Shown here piece after piece: positions 32,673 through 41,659 of a stretch of DNA of 64,000 bases. The translations under genes were made by a program, and so were the position numbers. The stretch is from NCBI RefSeq assembly GCF_040362915.1, contig NZ_AP029612.1, positions 2,480,001-2,544,000 on the forward strand, in the 5' to 3' direction. How positions within the stretch are numbered: the stretch's first letter is position 1; every line of letters starts with the position of its first letter. This DNA is from Sediminibacterium sp. KACHI17 (GTDB lineage Bacteria > Bacteroidota > Bacteroidia > Chitinophagales > Chitinophagaceae). A model generated the notes under the pieces. It searched no databases and had not been told where the DNA came from. It was given only the letters and a program-made list of their open reading frames with translations.

Positions 32673-33269
32673 ATGATAGTAACGCAGAAAGAAGAGATCG
32701 TTAAAGACGACATCCTGAAAGAGGCGCAGAAATTATTCCAACAATTTGGTCTGAAAAAAACCACCATGGAGGATATCGCTAGGTCCATGGGCAAAGGTAA
32801 AAGCACCTTATATTATTACTATTGCAGTAAGGAAGAGATATTTGACGCCGTCATTAGTAAAGAAATGGCGGAGGTCTTCAATGAAGCAAAAGATGCGGCG
32901 GAAAAAGCCCAATCTGCGGAAGACAAGCTCAGGGTCTTCACCATTACCAAGATCAAAGCGCTTCAAAAAAAATCAAATTTATACAGGGTAGTACGTGGAG
33001 AAATGCAGGAAAACAATCGGTGCATGAAACACGTACATACAGAGTATGATCAACAAGAGGTCAGGCTGGTAAAGAATATTCTCAGTTTTGGCATTAAAAA
33101 CGGGGAGTTCAGCAGTTCCATCAAAAAGGACCTGGATATTTTGCCGTCAGTGGTCGTGAGCTCTTTACGTGGACTTGAATTTGACCTGTTTGCGGGAAAT
33201 AAATATCCGAAACTGGAGACCAGGATCGATTCGATCGTAAGTATTATGGTAAAAGGCATAAAAAAATAA
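32673..33269 (+). CDS. TetR-family transcriptional regulator
   Basis: The 198-residue protein has the TetR DNA-binding domain near residues 14-60: ILKEAQKLFQQFGLKKTTMED, split as the first helices, then IARSMGKGKSTLYYYYCSKE, the recognition helix. The C-terminal domain is helical and of unknown ligand. It lies upstream of the inositol-3-phosphate synthase gene in the same orientation, separated by a small hairpin. It may control itself and possibly the lipid genes, but I see no copy of its putative operator before ino1. Confidence 0.92.
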   Translation: MIVTQKEEIVKDDILKEAQKLFQQFGLKKTTMEDIARSMGKGKSTLYYYYCSKEEIFDAVISKEMAEVFNEAKDAAEKAQSAEDKLRVFTITKIKALQKKSNLYRVVRGEMQENNRCMKHVHTEYDQQEVRLVKNILSFGIKNGEFSSSIKKDLDILPSVVVSSLRGLEFDLFAGNKYPKLETRIDSIVSIMVKGIKK

Positions 33270-33289
33270 AATAAAAAAGAGTTATATAC

Positions 33290-33308
33290 GTCCCGATACC
33301 ATCGGGAC
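33290..33308. terminator. Small GTCCCGAT/ATCGGGAC hairpin
   Basis: An 8-bp perfect stem with an ACC loop lies 20 bp after the TetR stop. No T-run follows on the + strand, so termination would be weak. The same GTCCCGAT-type hairpin is frequent in Bacteroidetes intergenic DNA. Confidence 0.5.
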
Positions 33309-33341
33309 GATCATTTACAACAACAGAGAAAATCTACTAAC

Positions 33342-34667
33342 ATGAAAGAACAAATCCAACCTGCAAATGGCAAACTGGGTATCCTTCTTCCCGGCTTGGG
33401 AGCTGTGGCTACCACTGTTATTGCGGGCGTTGTGGCTGTGAACAAAGGCCTTGCTGAACCCATTGGCGCGCTTACACAAATGGGAAATATCCGTTTAGGA
33501 AAAAGAACTGAGAATCGTTATCCACTCATTAAAGATTTTGTACCTCTGGCACCTTTACAGGATGTGGTATTTGGTGGCTGGGATGTGTATAGTGATAATG
33601 TATATGAAGCAGCGATGAATGCAAAAGTGCTAGAATCTTCATTACTCAATGCGATCAAGCCTGAACTGGAAGCCATCAAACCTATGAAGGCTGTTTTTGA
33701 TAAGTCTTATGTTAAGAATCTAGATGGTACACATATTAAACAAGCGGCTACTAAATGGGATCTGGCAAATGAAGTGATCAATGACATTGAAAACTTTAAA
33801 ACTGCCCATGGTTGCGATCGCGTTGTGATTGTTTGGTGTGGTTCTACTGAAAGATATATTGAGCAATCAGCCGTTCATGAAACCATCGAATCATTTGAAG
33901 CCGGACTGAAAAACAATGATTCTGCTATTTCTCCAAGTATGATCTATGCATATGCAGCAATTAAGATCGGCGTTCCTTATGCGAATGGAGCACCTAACCT
34001 TACTTGTGATATTCCTGCATTGATTGAACTGTCAAAAGAAACCAATACACCGATCGGTGGTAAAGATTTCAAGACCGGACAAACCTTGATGAAAACCATT
34101 CTGGCACCGGGCTTACACGCACGTGCATTGGGTGTTCGTGGATGGTTCTCTACCAATATCCTCGGTAACAGAGACGGATTGGTATTGGATGATCCGGATA
34201 ACTTTAAAACAAAAGAAGTATCTAAGTTGAGCGTATTGGAAGATATCCTTCAACCAGATATCAATCCGAAATTATATGGTGATCTGTATCATAAAGTAAG
34301 GATCAACTATTATCCTCCACACGGTGATAATAAAGAGAGCTGGGATAACATCGACATTTTTGGATGGCTGGGTTATTCAATGCAGATCAAGATCAACTTC
34401 TTGTGTCGTGATTCAATTTTAGCTGCACCGATCGTATTAGACCTCGCCATCTTCATGGATCTGGCTAAACGTGCTAATATGAGTGGTATTCAGGAGTGGT
34501 TGTCTTTTTACTTCAAGTCGCCACAAACTGCACCAGGATTAAGACCGGAGCACGATATTTTCAAACAACTCATCAAGTTGCAGAATACACTGCGTCATAT
34601 GATGGGAGAGGATTTGATCACTCACTTAGGTCTTGATTATTATCAGGATCTGGTGGAAGCATTGTAA
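33342..34667 (+). CDS. ino1: Inositol-3-phosphate synthase (myo-inositol-1-phosphate synthase)
   Basis: The enzyme converts glucose 6-phosphate to inositol 3-phosphate with NAD. The 441 residues start with the NAD-binding loop GILLPGLGAVATTVIAGV. Other family motifs are VVIVWCGSTERY, ALIELSKETNTPIGGKDFKT in the active site with conserved lysines, and FSTNILGNRDGLVLDD. It is the first gene of a cluster with PgpA-like, CDP-alcohol phosphatidyltransferase and PAP2/Aur1-like genes, so inositol 3-phosphate is probably used for inositol phospholipids and sphingolipids, a pathway known in Bacteroides. It overlaps the next gene by 1 bp. Confidence 0.95.
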   Translation: MKEQIQPANGKLGILLPGLGAVATTVIAGVVAVNKGLAEPIGALTQMGNIRLGKRTENRYPLIKDFVPLAPLQDVVFGGWDVYSDNVYEAAMNAKVLESSLLNAIKPELEAIKPMKAVFDKSYVKNLDGTHIKQAATKWDLANEVINDIENFKTAHGCDRVVIVWCGSTERYIEQSAVHETIESFEAGLKNNDSAISPSMIYAYAAIKIGVPYANGAPNLTCDIPALIELSKETNTPIGGKDFKTGQTLMKTILAPGLHARALGVRGWFSTNILGNRDGLVLDDPDNFKTKEVSKLSVLEDILQPDINPKLYGDLYHKVRINYYPPHGDNKESWDNIDIFGWLGYSMQIKINFLCRDSILAAPIVLDLAIFMDLAKRANMSGIQEWLSFYFKSPQTAPGLRPEHDIFKQLIKLQNTLRHMMGEDLITHLGLDYYQDLVEAL

Positions 34668-35116
34668 TGAAAGTACAAAAAGCCATAGCCAGCTGTCTGG
34701 GTATAGGAACCATCAAAGGTGGCGGAACAATCACCGCTTTACTTTGTTGCATACCCTGGTATTTCGCCCGGACAGTTGGTTCTTTTGAAATGATTGCGCT
34801 TGTAGTAACTGTTGCCGCTACTGCATTGGGTGTGTGGACTGCAAATGTTGTGGAAAAGGAATGGGGGAAAGACAGCAGTAAAGTGGTCATTGATGAAGCA
34901 GCAGGGATGATGATCTCACTGCTCTTTGTCCCGGTCACTTTAAGTTATGTGGCAACTGGATTTATTTTATTTCGATTACTGGATATTACCAAACCACTGC
35001 TGATCAGAAGAACAGAATCACTCCCCGGTGGATGGGGTGTGATGATGGACGATATGATAGCCGGATTATATACCAACGTACTGTTACACACAATTATGTG
35101 GTTAAATGTTTTTTGA
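34667..35116 (+). CDS. pgpA: Phosphatidylglycerophosphatase A-like lipid phosphatase
   Basis: The 149-residue protein has PgpA features: LGIGTIKGGGTITALLCCIP near the start, KDSSKVVIDEAAGMMISLL with the conserved acidic residues, and GGWGVMMDDMIAGLYTN at the end. PgpA removes phosphate from phosphatidylglycerophosphate at the inner membrane. Here it follows the inositol-3-phosphate synthase by a 1-bp overlap, so it may instead dephosphorylate phosphatidylinositol phosphate, as reported for related genes in Bacteroides inositol-lipid clusters. Which substrate it uses cannot be decided from sequence. Confidence 0.9.
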   Translation: MKVQKAIASCLGIGTIKGGGTITALLCCIPWYFARTVGSFEMIALVVTVAATALGVWTANVVEKEWGKDSSKVVIDEAAGMMISLLFVPVTLSYVATGFILFRLLDITKPLLIRRTESLPGGWGVMMDDMIAGLYTNVLLHTIMWLNVF

Positions 35117-35119
35117 CCG

Positions 35120-35491
35120 ATGGTTACTTTTGTAAAAGCACAAGCTGCTTCTTTAGCGGCTACCATAGTTGACTTTTCTGTCTTTATCATATTGACAGAG
35201 TGGTTGAACTGTTGGTACCTGGCAGCGAGCATTACCGGAACCATCTCAGGGGGCATTACCAATTTTTTACTGGGTCGTGTATGGGTATTTGATGCAACAC
35301 AGGGAAAGATCCCGCGGCAGGCATTCAAATATGTGTTGGTATGGATCGGTAATCTATTATTGGTATCAGGTGGTGTGTTTGTGGTTACAGAGTATGCACG
35401 ACTCACTCCCCTCACCTCAAAGATCATTGTATCACTAATTGTAGGGTTCACCTATAATTATATGTTACAAAAAAAATTCGTGTTCAAATAA
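35120..35491 (+). CDS. GtrA family membrane protein
   Basis: The 123-residue protein has four membrane segments and the GtrA pattern: FVKAQAASLAATIVDFSVFI, TGTISGGITNFLLGRVWVF and a C-terminal VGFTYNYMLQKKFVFK. GtrA proteins are small flippase-like subunits in the transfer of lipid-linked sugars. The location among inositol-lipid genes suggests a role in moving or modifying an inositol-lipid precursor (inference). It is separated from the PgpA-like gene by 3 bp. Confidence 0.9.
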   Translation: MVTFVKAQAASLAATIVDFSVFIILTEWLNCWYLAASITGTISGGITNFLLGRVWVFDATQGKIPRQAFKYVLVWIGNLLLVSGGVFVVTEYARLTPLTSKIIVSLIVGFTYNYMLQKKFVFK

Positions 35492-35499
35492 TAACAAAA

Positions 35500-38052
35500 A
35501 TGAAAACTAAAAGTGGCGTTGTAAAATGGGGGCTTCTGGCTTTATTCATGCTGACTGGCTTTATTCATGGCATGACACAAACGGTGGTAAAAGGAAAGAT
35601 TGTTGACGCATTTAGCAAAGAACCATTGCAATATGTAAGTGTTGTATTTAAAGGAGGACGTGGTACTGTTACAGATAGCTTGGGTCAATATACTTTACGT
35701 TCATCGGGAAATATTTCAATGATCCTTGTCTCTTATGTTGGATATAAGACCATTCAACGTGATATCGTTGTTGGTAAAGAACAAACCATAGATCTTGAAC
35801 TTGAGACCGATCCAAAAGCAGTATATAATGTTACCGTTTCTACCAATAAAAGAGCGAAGTATAGAAATAAAAACAATCCGGCTGTTGATCTTATCAGAAG
35901 AGTGATTGATAACAAACCACTCAACCGCCCGGAAAAATATGATTATGTAGAGTATGATCAGTATGAAAAACTGGAAGTGTCACTGAGTAGCGTTCCTGAA
36001 AAACTTGCTAATAACAGGATGTTGCGTAAGTACCAGTTTCTATTCGAAAATGTGGACTCTACAAAATTGCAGGGCAAAACATTGTTGCCTGTTTATCTCG
36101 AGGAAAAATTAGCACAAAAATATTATCGTAAAAATCCGGAGAAGACCAAGACCATCATCAGAGGCGAAAAAAGAGTGAACTATGGTGAGTATATTGATAA
36201 TGATGGTGTGAGCTCTTATCTGAATAGATTGATCATGGATATTGATATTTATGACAACAATATTCCATTGTTCACATATCAGTTCCTCAGTCCTATTGCA
36301 GACCTTGCGCCTACATTTTATATGTACTATATCCGTGATACCATTACGGATGAAACAGGTAATAAGCTGATCAAAATGTATTTCACACCTAGAAATACAA
36401 ATGACCTTTTGTTCCGCGGTAATATGTACATCACTCTTGATGGAAACTATGCAGTTCAGAAACTGGATATGTTCCTGAGCAGAAACGTGAACCTGAATTT
36501 CGTACGTGAATTACGCGTTGACCTCGACTTTGAAAAAAATCCGGATGGCCGTTATCATCTCAGTAAAAGCAATGTGATGGCGGAAGCCGCTGTTACCAAA
36601 GGATCTAGCGGAGGTTTCTTTGGAGAAAGAACTGTCTCTTTTAAAAACTACAAGATCAATGAAGCGAAACCGGACAGTGTATATGACGGTCCTGCAACAG
36701 TAAAACTGGAAAAAGTTGATAAGCTTCCTGATACTTTCTGGGAGAAAAACAGACACGATACACTTTCAGCAACAGAATCTAAAGTGTATGCCAATATCGA
36801 TAGCCTTGAGAAAATGCCTTCTTTCCGAAGAACATTAGCATTGGCTACTTTCTTATTTGCAGGATATACTTCATTCGGCCCCTTTGAATTAGGACCCGCG
36901 GCAGCATTTTATGGATTCAATCCGGTAGAAGGGTTCAAACTAAGACTTGGTGGAAGAACAACACCGAAACTCAGTAAACGAATTTACTTTGAAACATATG
37001 GAGCATATGGTTTCAAAGATGAAAGATGGAAGTATTTCTTAAGTACGACCTATTCTTTGAACAATAAATCTATTTATACTTTCCCGCTGAAATTTATCAG
37101 GGCCAGTTACCAGCATGATACAAAAATTCCAGGTCAGGAATTGCAATTTGTGCAAGAAGACAACTTCTTCTTGTCTTTCAAACGCGGATTAAATGATAAG
37201 TGGATCTATAACGACATCTTCAAACTGGAATATGTACATGAATTTCAGAACAGATTGTCTTATACACTAGGATTCAGAAACTGGCGTCATACTCCGGCAG
37301 GATCTATTGTATATAATAAGTTCAACAATGGTGTGCTGGAGAATGTGCCATCGATCAATACCAGTGAAATATCTGCACAGGTTCGCTGGGCTCCGAAAGA
37401 ACAATTCTATCAGGGTAAGGTGTACAGAATTCCGATCATTAATAAATATCCCATTTTCACCTTGCGATATACTGCAGGCGTAAAAGGACTATTCAATAGC
37501 GAATACAATTATCAGAACATCAATCTTCGTGTTGAAAAACGCGTATTTATGTCGCAATTGGGATATAGTGATATGGTACTCGAAGGTGGATATACATTTG
37601 GTTCCGCACCTTATCCTTTGTTAACGATTCATCGTGCCAACCAAACTTATGCATATCAGTTGAACTCTTATAACCTGATGAACTTCCAGGAGTTTGTGAG
37701 CGATCAGTTTGCGGCATTATCTATTGATCACCATTTCAATGGGCTCATTTTTAATCGTGTTCCATTATTGCGCAAATTGAAGTTAAGAGAATTGCTGACC
37801 ATGAAAGTGATCTATGGTGGTATCAGAGATGAAAATAATCCTGATAAAAATCCGGATCTTATCAAGTTCCCGGTTACCAATGGACAAACTACCACATTCT
37901 CTTTGAATAGAAAGCCATATATCGAAGGAAGTGTGGGTGTAGGAAATATATTTAAGATATTCAGGGTAGATCTGGTAAGACGATTTAACTATAAAGAAAA
38001 TCCAAATATCAGCACCTGGGGTGTGAGAGCACGTTTTAAATTTGATTTTTGA
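35500..38052 (+). CDS. DUF5686 outer-membrane protein with carboxypeptidase-regulatory-like domain
   Basis: The 850-residue protein has a signal peptide (WGLLALFMLTGFIHGMTQ). Residues about 28-110 form the CarboxypepD-regulatory-like domain (VVKGKIVDAFSKEPLQYVSV). The DUF5686 body contains the region NNPAVDLIRRVIDNKPLNRP and a C-terminal barrel-like part with many aromatic residues that ends in RFKFDF, the typical C-terminal Phe of outer-membrane proteins. The function of DUF5686 is not established. Being inside the lipid cluster, 8 bp after the gtrA-like gene, it may help lipid transport or insertion at the outer membrane (inference). Confidence 0.88.
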   Translation: MKTKSGVVKWGLLALFMLTGFIHGMTQTVVKGKIVDAFSKEPLQYVSVVFKGGRGTVTDSLGQYTLRSSGNISMILVSYVGYKTIQRDIVVGKEQTIDLELETDPKAVYNVTVSTNKRAKYRNKNNPAVDLIRRVIDNKPLNRPEKYDYVEYDQYEKLEVSLSSVPEKLANNRMLRKYQFLFENVDSTKLQGKTLLPVYLEEKLAQKYYRKNPEKTKTIIRGEKRVNYGEYIDNDGVSSYLNRLIMDIDIYDNNIPLFTYQFLSPIADLAPTFYMYYIRDTITDETGNKLIKMYFTPRNTNDLLFRGNMYITLDGNYAVQKLDMFLSRNVNLNFVRELRVDLDFEKNPDGRYHLSKSNVMAEAAVTKGSSGGFFGERTVSFKNYKINEAKPDSVYDGPATVKLEKVDKLPDTFWEKNRHDTLSATESKVYANIDSLEKMPSFRRTLALATFLFAGYTSFGPFELGPAAAFYGFNPVEGFKLRLGGRTTPKLSKRIYFETYGAYGFKDERWKYFLSTTYSLNNKSIYTFPLKFIRASYQHDTKIPGQELQFVQEDNFFLSFKRGLNDKWIYNDIFKLEYVHEFQNRLSYTLGFRNWRHTPAGSIVYNKFNNGVLENVPSINTSEISAQVRWAPKEQFYQGKVYRIPIINKYPIFTLRYTAGVKGLFNSEYNYQNINLRVEKRVFMSQLGYSDMVLEGGYTFGSAPYPLLTIHRANQTYAYQLNSYNLMNFQEFVSDQFAALSIDHHFNGLIFNRVPLLRKLKLRELLTMKVIYGGIRDENNPDKNPDLIKFPVTNGQTTTFSLNRKPYIEGSVGVGNIFKIFRVDLVRRFNYKENPNISTWGVRARFKFDF

Positions 38053-38083
38053 TTCTATTACTTTGCATAGTAGTTAACGGTAC

Positions 38084-39394
38084 ATGGAAAAAATACCCTT
38101 ACGAGTAAAATTACAGAAAGCCATTTACGTGGTCATCGATCCTTTTGTGAAAGGATTGATCAAGATCGGACTGACTCCTAATATGGTCACCATGATAGGG
38201 TTTGTGTTGAATATTGGTGTAGCCATCATTTTCGTGGAAGGAGGAGAACGCGGAAATCGCGGAGACCTTTCTTATGTAGGATGGGCAGGAGCGCTGATCC
38301 TGTTCGCCGGACTATTCGATATGCTTGATGGTCAAGTAGCCCGTCTTGGCAATATGAGTTCCTCATTCGGCGCTTTATTTGATTCTGTATTGGATAGATA
38401 CAGTGAACTGATCATGTTCTTGGGTATATGTTATTACCTGATCGCACATCATTATTTTCTGAGTTCATTATTTGCATTCATTGCTATGATCGGTTCTATG
38501 ATGGTAAGCTATACCAGAGCAAGAGCAGAAGGATTGGGAATTGAATGTAAAGATGGACTGATGCAGCGTCCGGAAAGGGTTGTCACCATTGGTGTTTCAG
38601 CGATCGCATGTGGTATTGTAGGTGAATACATTGGTGGTGATTGGAAATGGTATGTGAACGGAATCAGTTTTCATGTATTGGAAACCATGTCCATTTTTAC
38701 TTTGCCACTTACACTAATGGCAGTATTGACCAATATCACAGCGATCAACCGGTTAAGAGGATCAAAAAAAGCATTGGATTTGAAAGACGAACAAATGAAA
38801 AAATCGAAATCAGCTATTTTACCATCAATCGTGATCGGATTATTGATCACATGTTCAGCAATTCCTGCGATGGCGCAGAAAGAATTGGCAGCAGTACAGA
38901 TCGCAAAAGCAGCGATCGAACCTCAGGATACTTTTCCTGTTCCAAAAACCAATAATAAACAACTGTTTTATCTGCAAAGAACAGCTAATACAAATACCAT
39001 TGTATGCGAACTTAATTACGATAAGAACGGACAACTGAATACATCTGATCCCGTACATGTTTATTGGATACGCTATACGGAAGGTGGAGTAAAAAAAGAA
39101 CTTTCTTATATACAGCGTGTGTTTGCTTATGGTATCAAATCTCAAATGTTGGAAAAAGATTCTTATAAGCTGCACTTTGTCTCTTATAAAAAGAAACCCT
39201 TGTACCTGATGCGTTCTCAAAAAGACAATCAATACAAAGTATATACTACGATCAATAATCAACAGGCTGTATTAAGCAGAATATTTATTAAAGTTGACGG
39301 TGGTACTTTTTGGTCGCCCAATGTAGTGTATATGGAAATGAAAGGGGTGGATGAATACACAGGAAAAGAACTCATGCAACGTTTTAAACCCTGA
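38084..39394 (+). CDS. CDP-alcohol phosphatidyltransferase fused to a DUF4833 domain
   Basis: The 436-residue protein has two parts. Residues 1-230 are a multi-pass CDP-alcohol phosphatidyltransferase with the full metal motif DMLDGQVAR, then GALFDSVLD (DxxDGxxAR with Gx3Dx3D). Residues about 238-265 look like a complete signal peptide, MKKSKSAILPSIVIGLL then ending AIPAMAQ, in frame with no stop. Residues about 290-436 match DUF4833 (VHVYWIRYTEGGVKK). In this cluster the enzyme part probably makes phosphatidylinositol phosphate from CDP-diacylglycerol and inositol 3-phosphate. The internal hydrophobic segment would carry the DUF4833 part to the periplasm as a seventh membrane helix. A separate translation start at 38795 is conceivable. 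Confidence 0.88.
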   Translation: MEKIPLRVKLQKAIYVVIDPFVKGLIKIGLTPNMVTMIGFVLNIGVAIIFVEGGERGNRGDLSYVGWAGALILFAGLFDMLDGQVARLGNMSSSFGALFDSVLDRYSELIMFLGICYYLIAHHYFLSSLFAFIAMIGSMMVSYTRARAEGLGIECKDGLMQRPERVVTIGVSAIACGIVGEYIGGDWKWYVNGISFHVLETMSIFTLPLTLMAVLTNITAINRLRGSKKALDLKDEQMKKSKSAILPSIVIGLLITCSAIPAMAQKELAAVQIAKAAIEPQDTFPVPKTNNKQLFYLQRTANTNTIVCELNYDKNGQLNTSDPVHVYWIRYTEGGVKKELSYIQRVFAYGIKSQMLEKDSYKLHFVSYKKKPLYLMRSQKDNQYKVYTTINNQQAVLSRIFIKVDGGTFWSPNVVYMEMKGVDEYTGKELMQRFKP

Positions 39395-39395
39395 T

Positions 39396-40337
39396 ATGAC
39401 AGGTAGTTTCACTCAAAAAAATAGCAGTCTGTTCACAGCGAAAGATTTATTGATCACTTCGTCTGTTTCATTTACCTATTTGCTATTGAGCTATTGGCTG
39501 ATCGGTTATAAACAAGATCAGCTGACTTTGGTGTTACTATTCAATGTATGCTATTATCTTTCTTTTATCACCCGAAAATTTATCCTTGGATTTGCCATCT
39601 TTATCGTGTTCTGGATCATTTTCGATTTTATGAAAGCATTTCCCAATTACAATTATCAGGAAGTGCATATTCAAAGTTTATATGAGACTGAAAAAAAATG
39701 GTTTGGTATCGATGATGCAGGAGCAACAATGACGCCCAATGAATACTGGGCTATTCATCATACTAAGTTCTTGGATGTATTGACCGGTTTTTTTTACCTG
39801 AGTTGGGTACCGGTACCACTCGGTTTTGCGGCATTTCTTTTCTTTAAGAATAGAAAATGGTTTCTTGAATTTTCACTCACTTTTTTGTTCGTTAATATCC
39901 TGGGATTTATTATTTATTACGCGTATCCTGCGGCGCCACCCTGGTACGTACAACAATATGGTTTTGATTTTATAGCCGGAACACCCGGTAACACAGCGGG
40001 ATTACATCGGTTTGATGCATATTTTGATGTGACGATTTTTAAATCCTTGTATGAGAAGAGCTCTAATGTATTTGCAGCAATGCCTTCTTTGCACTCTGCT
40101 TATCCCTTGATCGTTTTATATTTCGGATGGAGATTTGATTTTAAATGGGTCAACTTATTATTTGCAACCATCATGTTGGGTATCTGGTTTGCAGCAGTTT
40201 ATACTAGCCATCATTATGTATTGGATGTTTTGGCAGGTATCACATGTGCAATTATCGGGATCGTCGTTTTCTTAAGATTATCGCAGCAAAAAACCCTTTC
40301 AAAGTGGATAGAGGCCTATGCTCGTCATATAGACTAG
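39396..40337 (+). CDS. PAP2/Aur1-like phosphotransferase (inositol phosphorylceramide synthase-like)
   Basis: The 313-residue membrane protein has six hydrophobic segments and the Aur1/PAP2 active-site pair: AMPSLHSAYPLIVLYFGW (first histidine) and YTSHHYVLDVLAGI (second histidine and Asp). AYPAAPPWY is a further motif seen in inositolphosphotransferases. Family knowledge predicts transfer of phosphoinositol from phosphatidylinositol to ceramide, making inositol phosphorylceramide. ATG 39396 lies one base after the upstream stop; ATG 39351 would add 15 residues and overlap the previous gene by 44 bp. It closes the inositol-lipid cluster. Confidence 0.87.
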   Translation: MTGSFTQKNSSLFTAKDLLITSSVSFTYLLLSYWLIGYKQDQLTLVLLFNVCYYLSFITRKFILGFAIFIVFWIIFDFMKAFPNYNYQEVHIQSLYETEKKWFGIDDAGATMTPNEYWAIHHTKFLDVLTGFFYLSWVPVPLGFAAFLFFKNRKWFLEFSLTFLFVNILGFIIYYAYPAAPPWYVQQYGFDFIAGTPGNTAGLHRFDAYFDVTIFKSLYEKSSNVFAAMPSLHSAYPLIVLYFGWRFDFKWVNLLFATIMLGIWFAAVYTSHHYVLDVLAGITCAIIGIVVFLRLSQQKTLSKWIEAYARHID

Positions 40338-40391
40338 CCTTCCCAAGCTTTCATAACGTTTCTTTTATAATTAATTACTGATATTTGCGCA

Positions 40392-41627
40392 ATGGCAAGT
40401 ATTAAACCCTTCAAGGCATTACGCCCACAACCACAATTGGCAAAACAAGTGGCCAGCAGACCCTATGATGTATTGAACAGTGCAGAAGCTAAAATTGAAG
40501 CTCAAGGCAATCCAAGTTCATTTCTTCATATCACCAAAAGTGAGATCGATCTGCCCGATGGAATCGATATCCATTCTCAAGCTGTATATGAACAGGCAAA
40601 GTCAAATTTGGATGCTTTTATAAAACGTGAAGTGCTTTTCCAAGAGTCAAAAGAATGTTACTATATCTATCAATTGATCATGAATGGCAGAAAGCAAACA
40701 GGTTTGGTTTGTGTAAGCAGTATTGATGATTATGAGAATGATATCATAAAGAAACATGAATTCACCAGACCTGAAAAAGAATTAGACAGGATCAATCATA
40801 TTCGAACTTCTGGTGCGCAAACAGGGAATGTGTTTCTTGCTTATCGAAATCATTCAAAAATTGATGAGCTGATCGAAAAATGGAAAGAAAGTAAGTCGCC
40901 TGTCTACGATTTTATTGCCGATGATGAAATTCAACATACTGTATGGATCGTAAACGATTCAGATACTTGTGATGAGATCACATCACTCTTTGCAAATGAA
41001 ATACCTTGCACCTATATTGCTGATGGCCACCACCGTGCGGCATCTGCAGCTAAAGTGCGTCAGGCTTTAGGAGATCAATCAGGTCCTGGAGCAGATTTTT
41101 TTCTTACAACCTTATTCCCTTCCAATCAGCTGGCTATTTTAGATTACAACAGAGTAGTGAAAGATCTAAATGGCTTATCACCAGCAGCTTTTCTTGCAGC
41201 ATTGGAAAAGGATTTTACCGTAAAGCCAGTTGGCGAAACCGCTTTTAAACCGGGATCACTTCACCATTTTGGTTTGTTTATAGAAGGTAACTGGTATCAG
41301 TTGATCGCAAAACCGGGCACCTATACGGATGATCCGATCGGCATTTTAGATGTTACCATACTTCAGAATCTTGTATTGGATGGCATTCTGGGAATTAAAG
41401 ATCCAAGAACTGATGTGCGGGTTGAATTTGTAGGAGGTATCAGAGGCTTAGGCGAATTAGAGAAGAAAGTCAATAGTGGTGATTTTGCAGCAGCATTCAG
41501 TTTGTATCCAGTTACCATCGATCAACTGTTTGACATTTCTGACAGCGGCAATGTTATGCCACCAAAGAGCACATGGTTTGAGCCAAAACTGAGGGATGGA
41601 TTATTGACACATTTAATTGGCGAATAA
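40392..41627 (+). CDS. DUF1015 family protein
   Basis: The 411-residue cytoplasmic protein shows DUF1015 features: KPFKALRPQPQLAKQVASRPYDV at the start (residues 4-26), HEFTRPEKELDRINHIRTSG, and IADGHHRAASAAKV near residue 210, which contains the conserved His-His-Arg. In Bacteroidetes the family often sits near serC/serA, and it may work in serine or phosphohydroxypyruvate metabolism, but no biochemical role is proven. It starts 54 bp after the Aur1-like gene. Confidence 0.88.
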   Translation: MASIKPFKALRPQPQLAKQVASRPYDVLNSAEAKIEAQGNPSSFLHITKSEIDLPDGIDIHSQAVYEQAKSNLDAFIKREVLFQESKECYYIYQLIMNGRKQTGLVCVSSIDDYENDIIKKHEFTRPEKELDRINHIRTSGAQTGNVFLAYRNHSKIDELIEKWKESKSPVYDFIADDEIQHTVWIVNDSDTCDEITSLFANEIPCTYIADGHHRAASAAKVRQALGDQSGPGADFFLTTLFPSNQLAILDYNRVVKDLNGLSPAAFLAALEKDFTVKPVGETAFKPGSLHHFGLFIEGNWYQLIAKPGTYTDDPIGILDVTILQNLVLDGILGIKDPRTDVRVEFVGGIRGLGELEKKVNSGDFAAAFSLYPVTIDQLFDISDSGNVMPPKSTWFEPKLRDGLLTHLIGE

Positions 41628-41659
41628 ACCTCTCCATTTTGATACATAAAACAAAGCGA

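Noticed and set aside
38795..39394. A separate gene for the DUF4833 part beginning at the internal signal peptide
   Set aside because: There is no stop codon between the transferase and the DUF4833 part and no intergenic sequence, so I kept one fused gene. An internal start remains possible and is listed as a finding.
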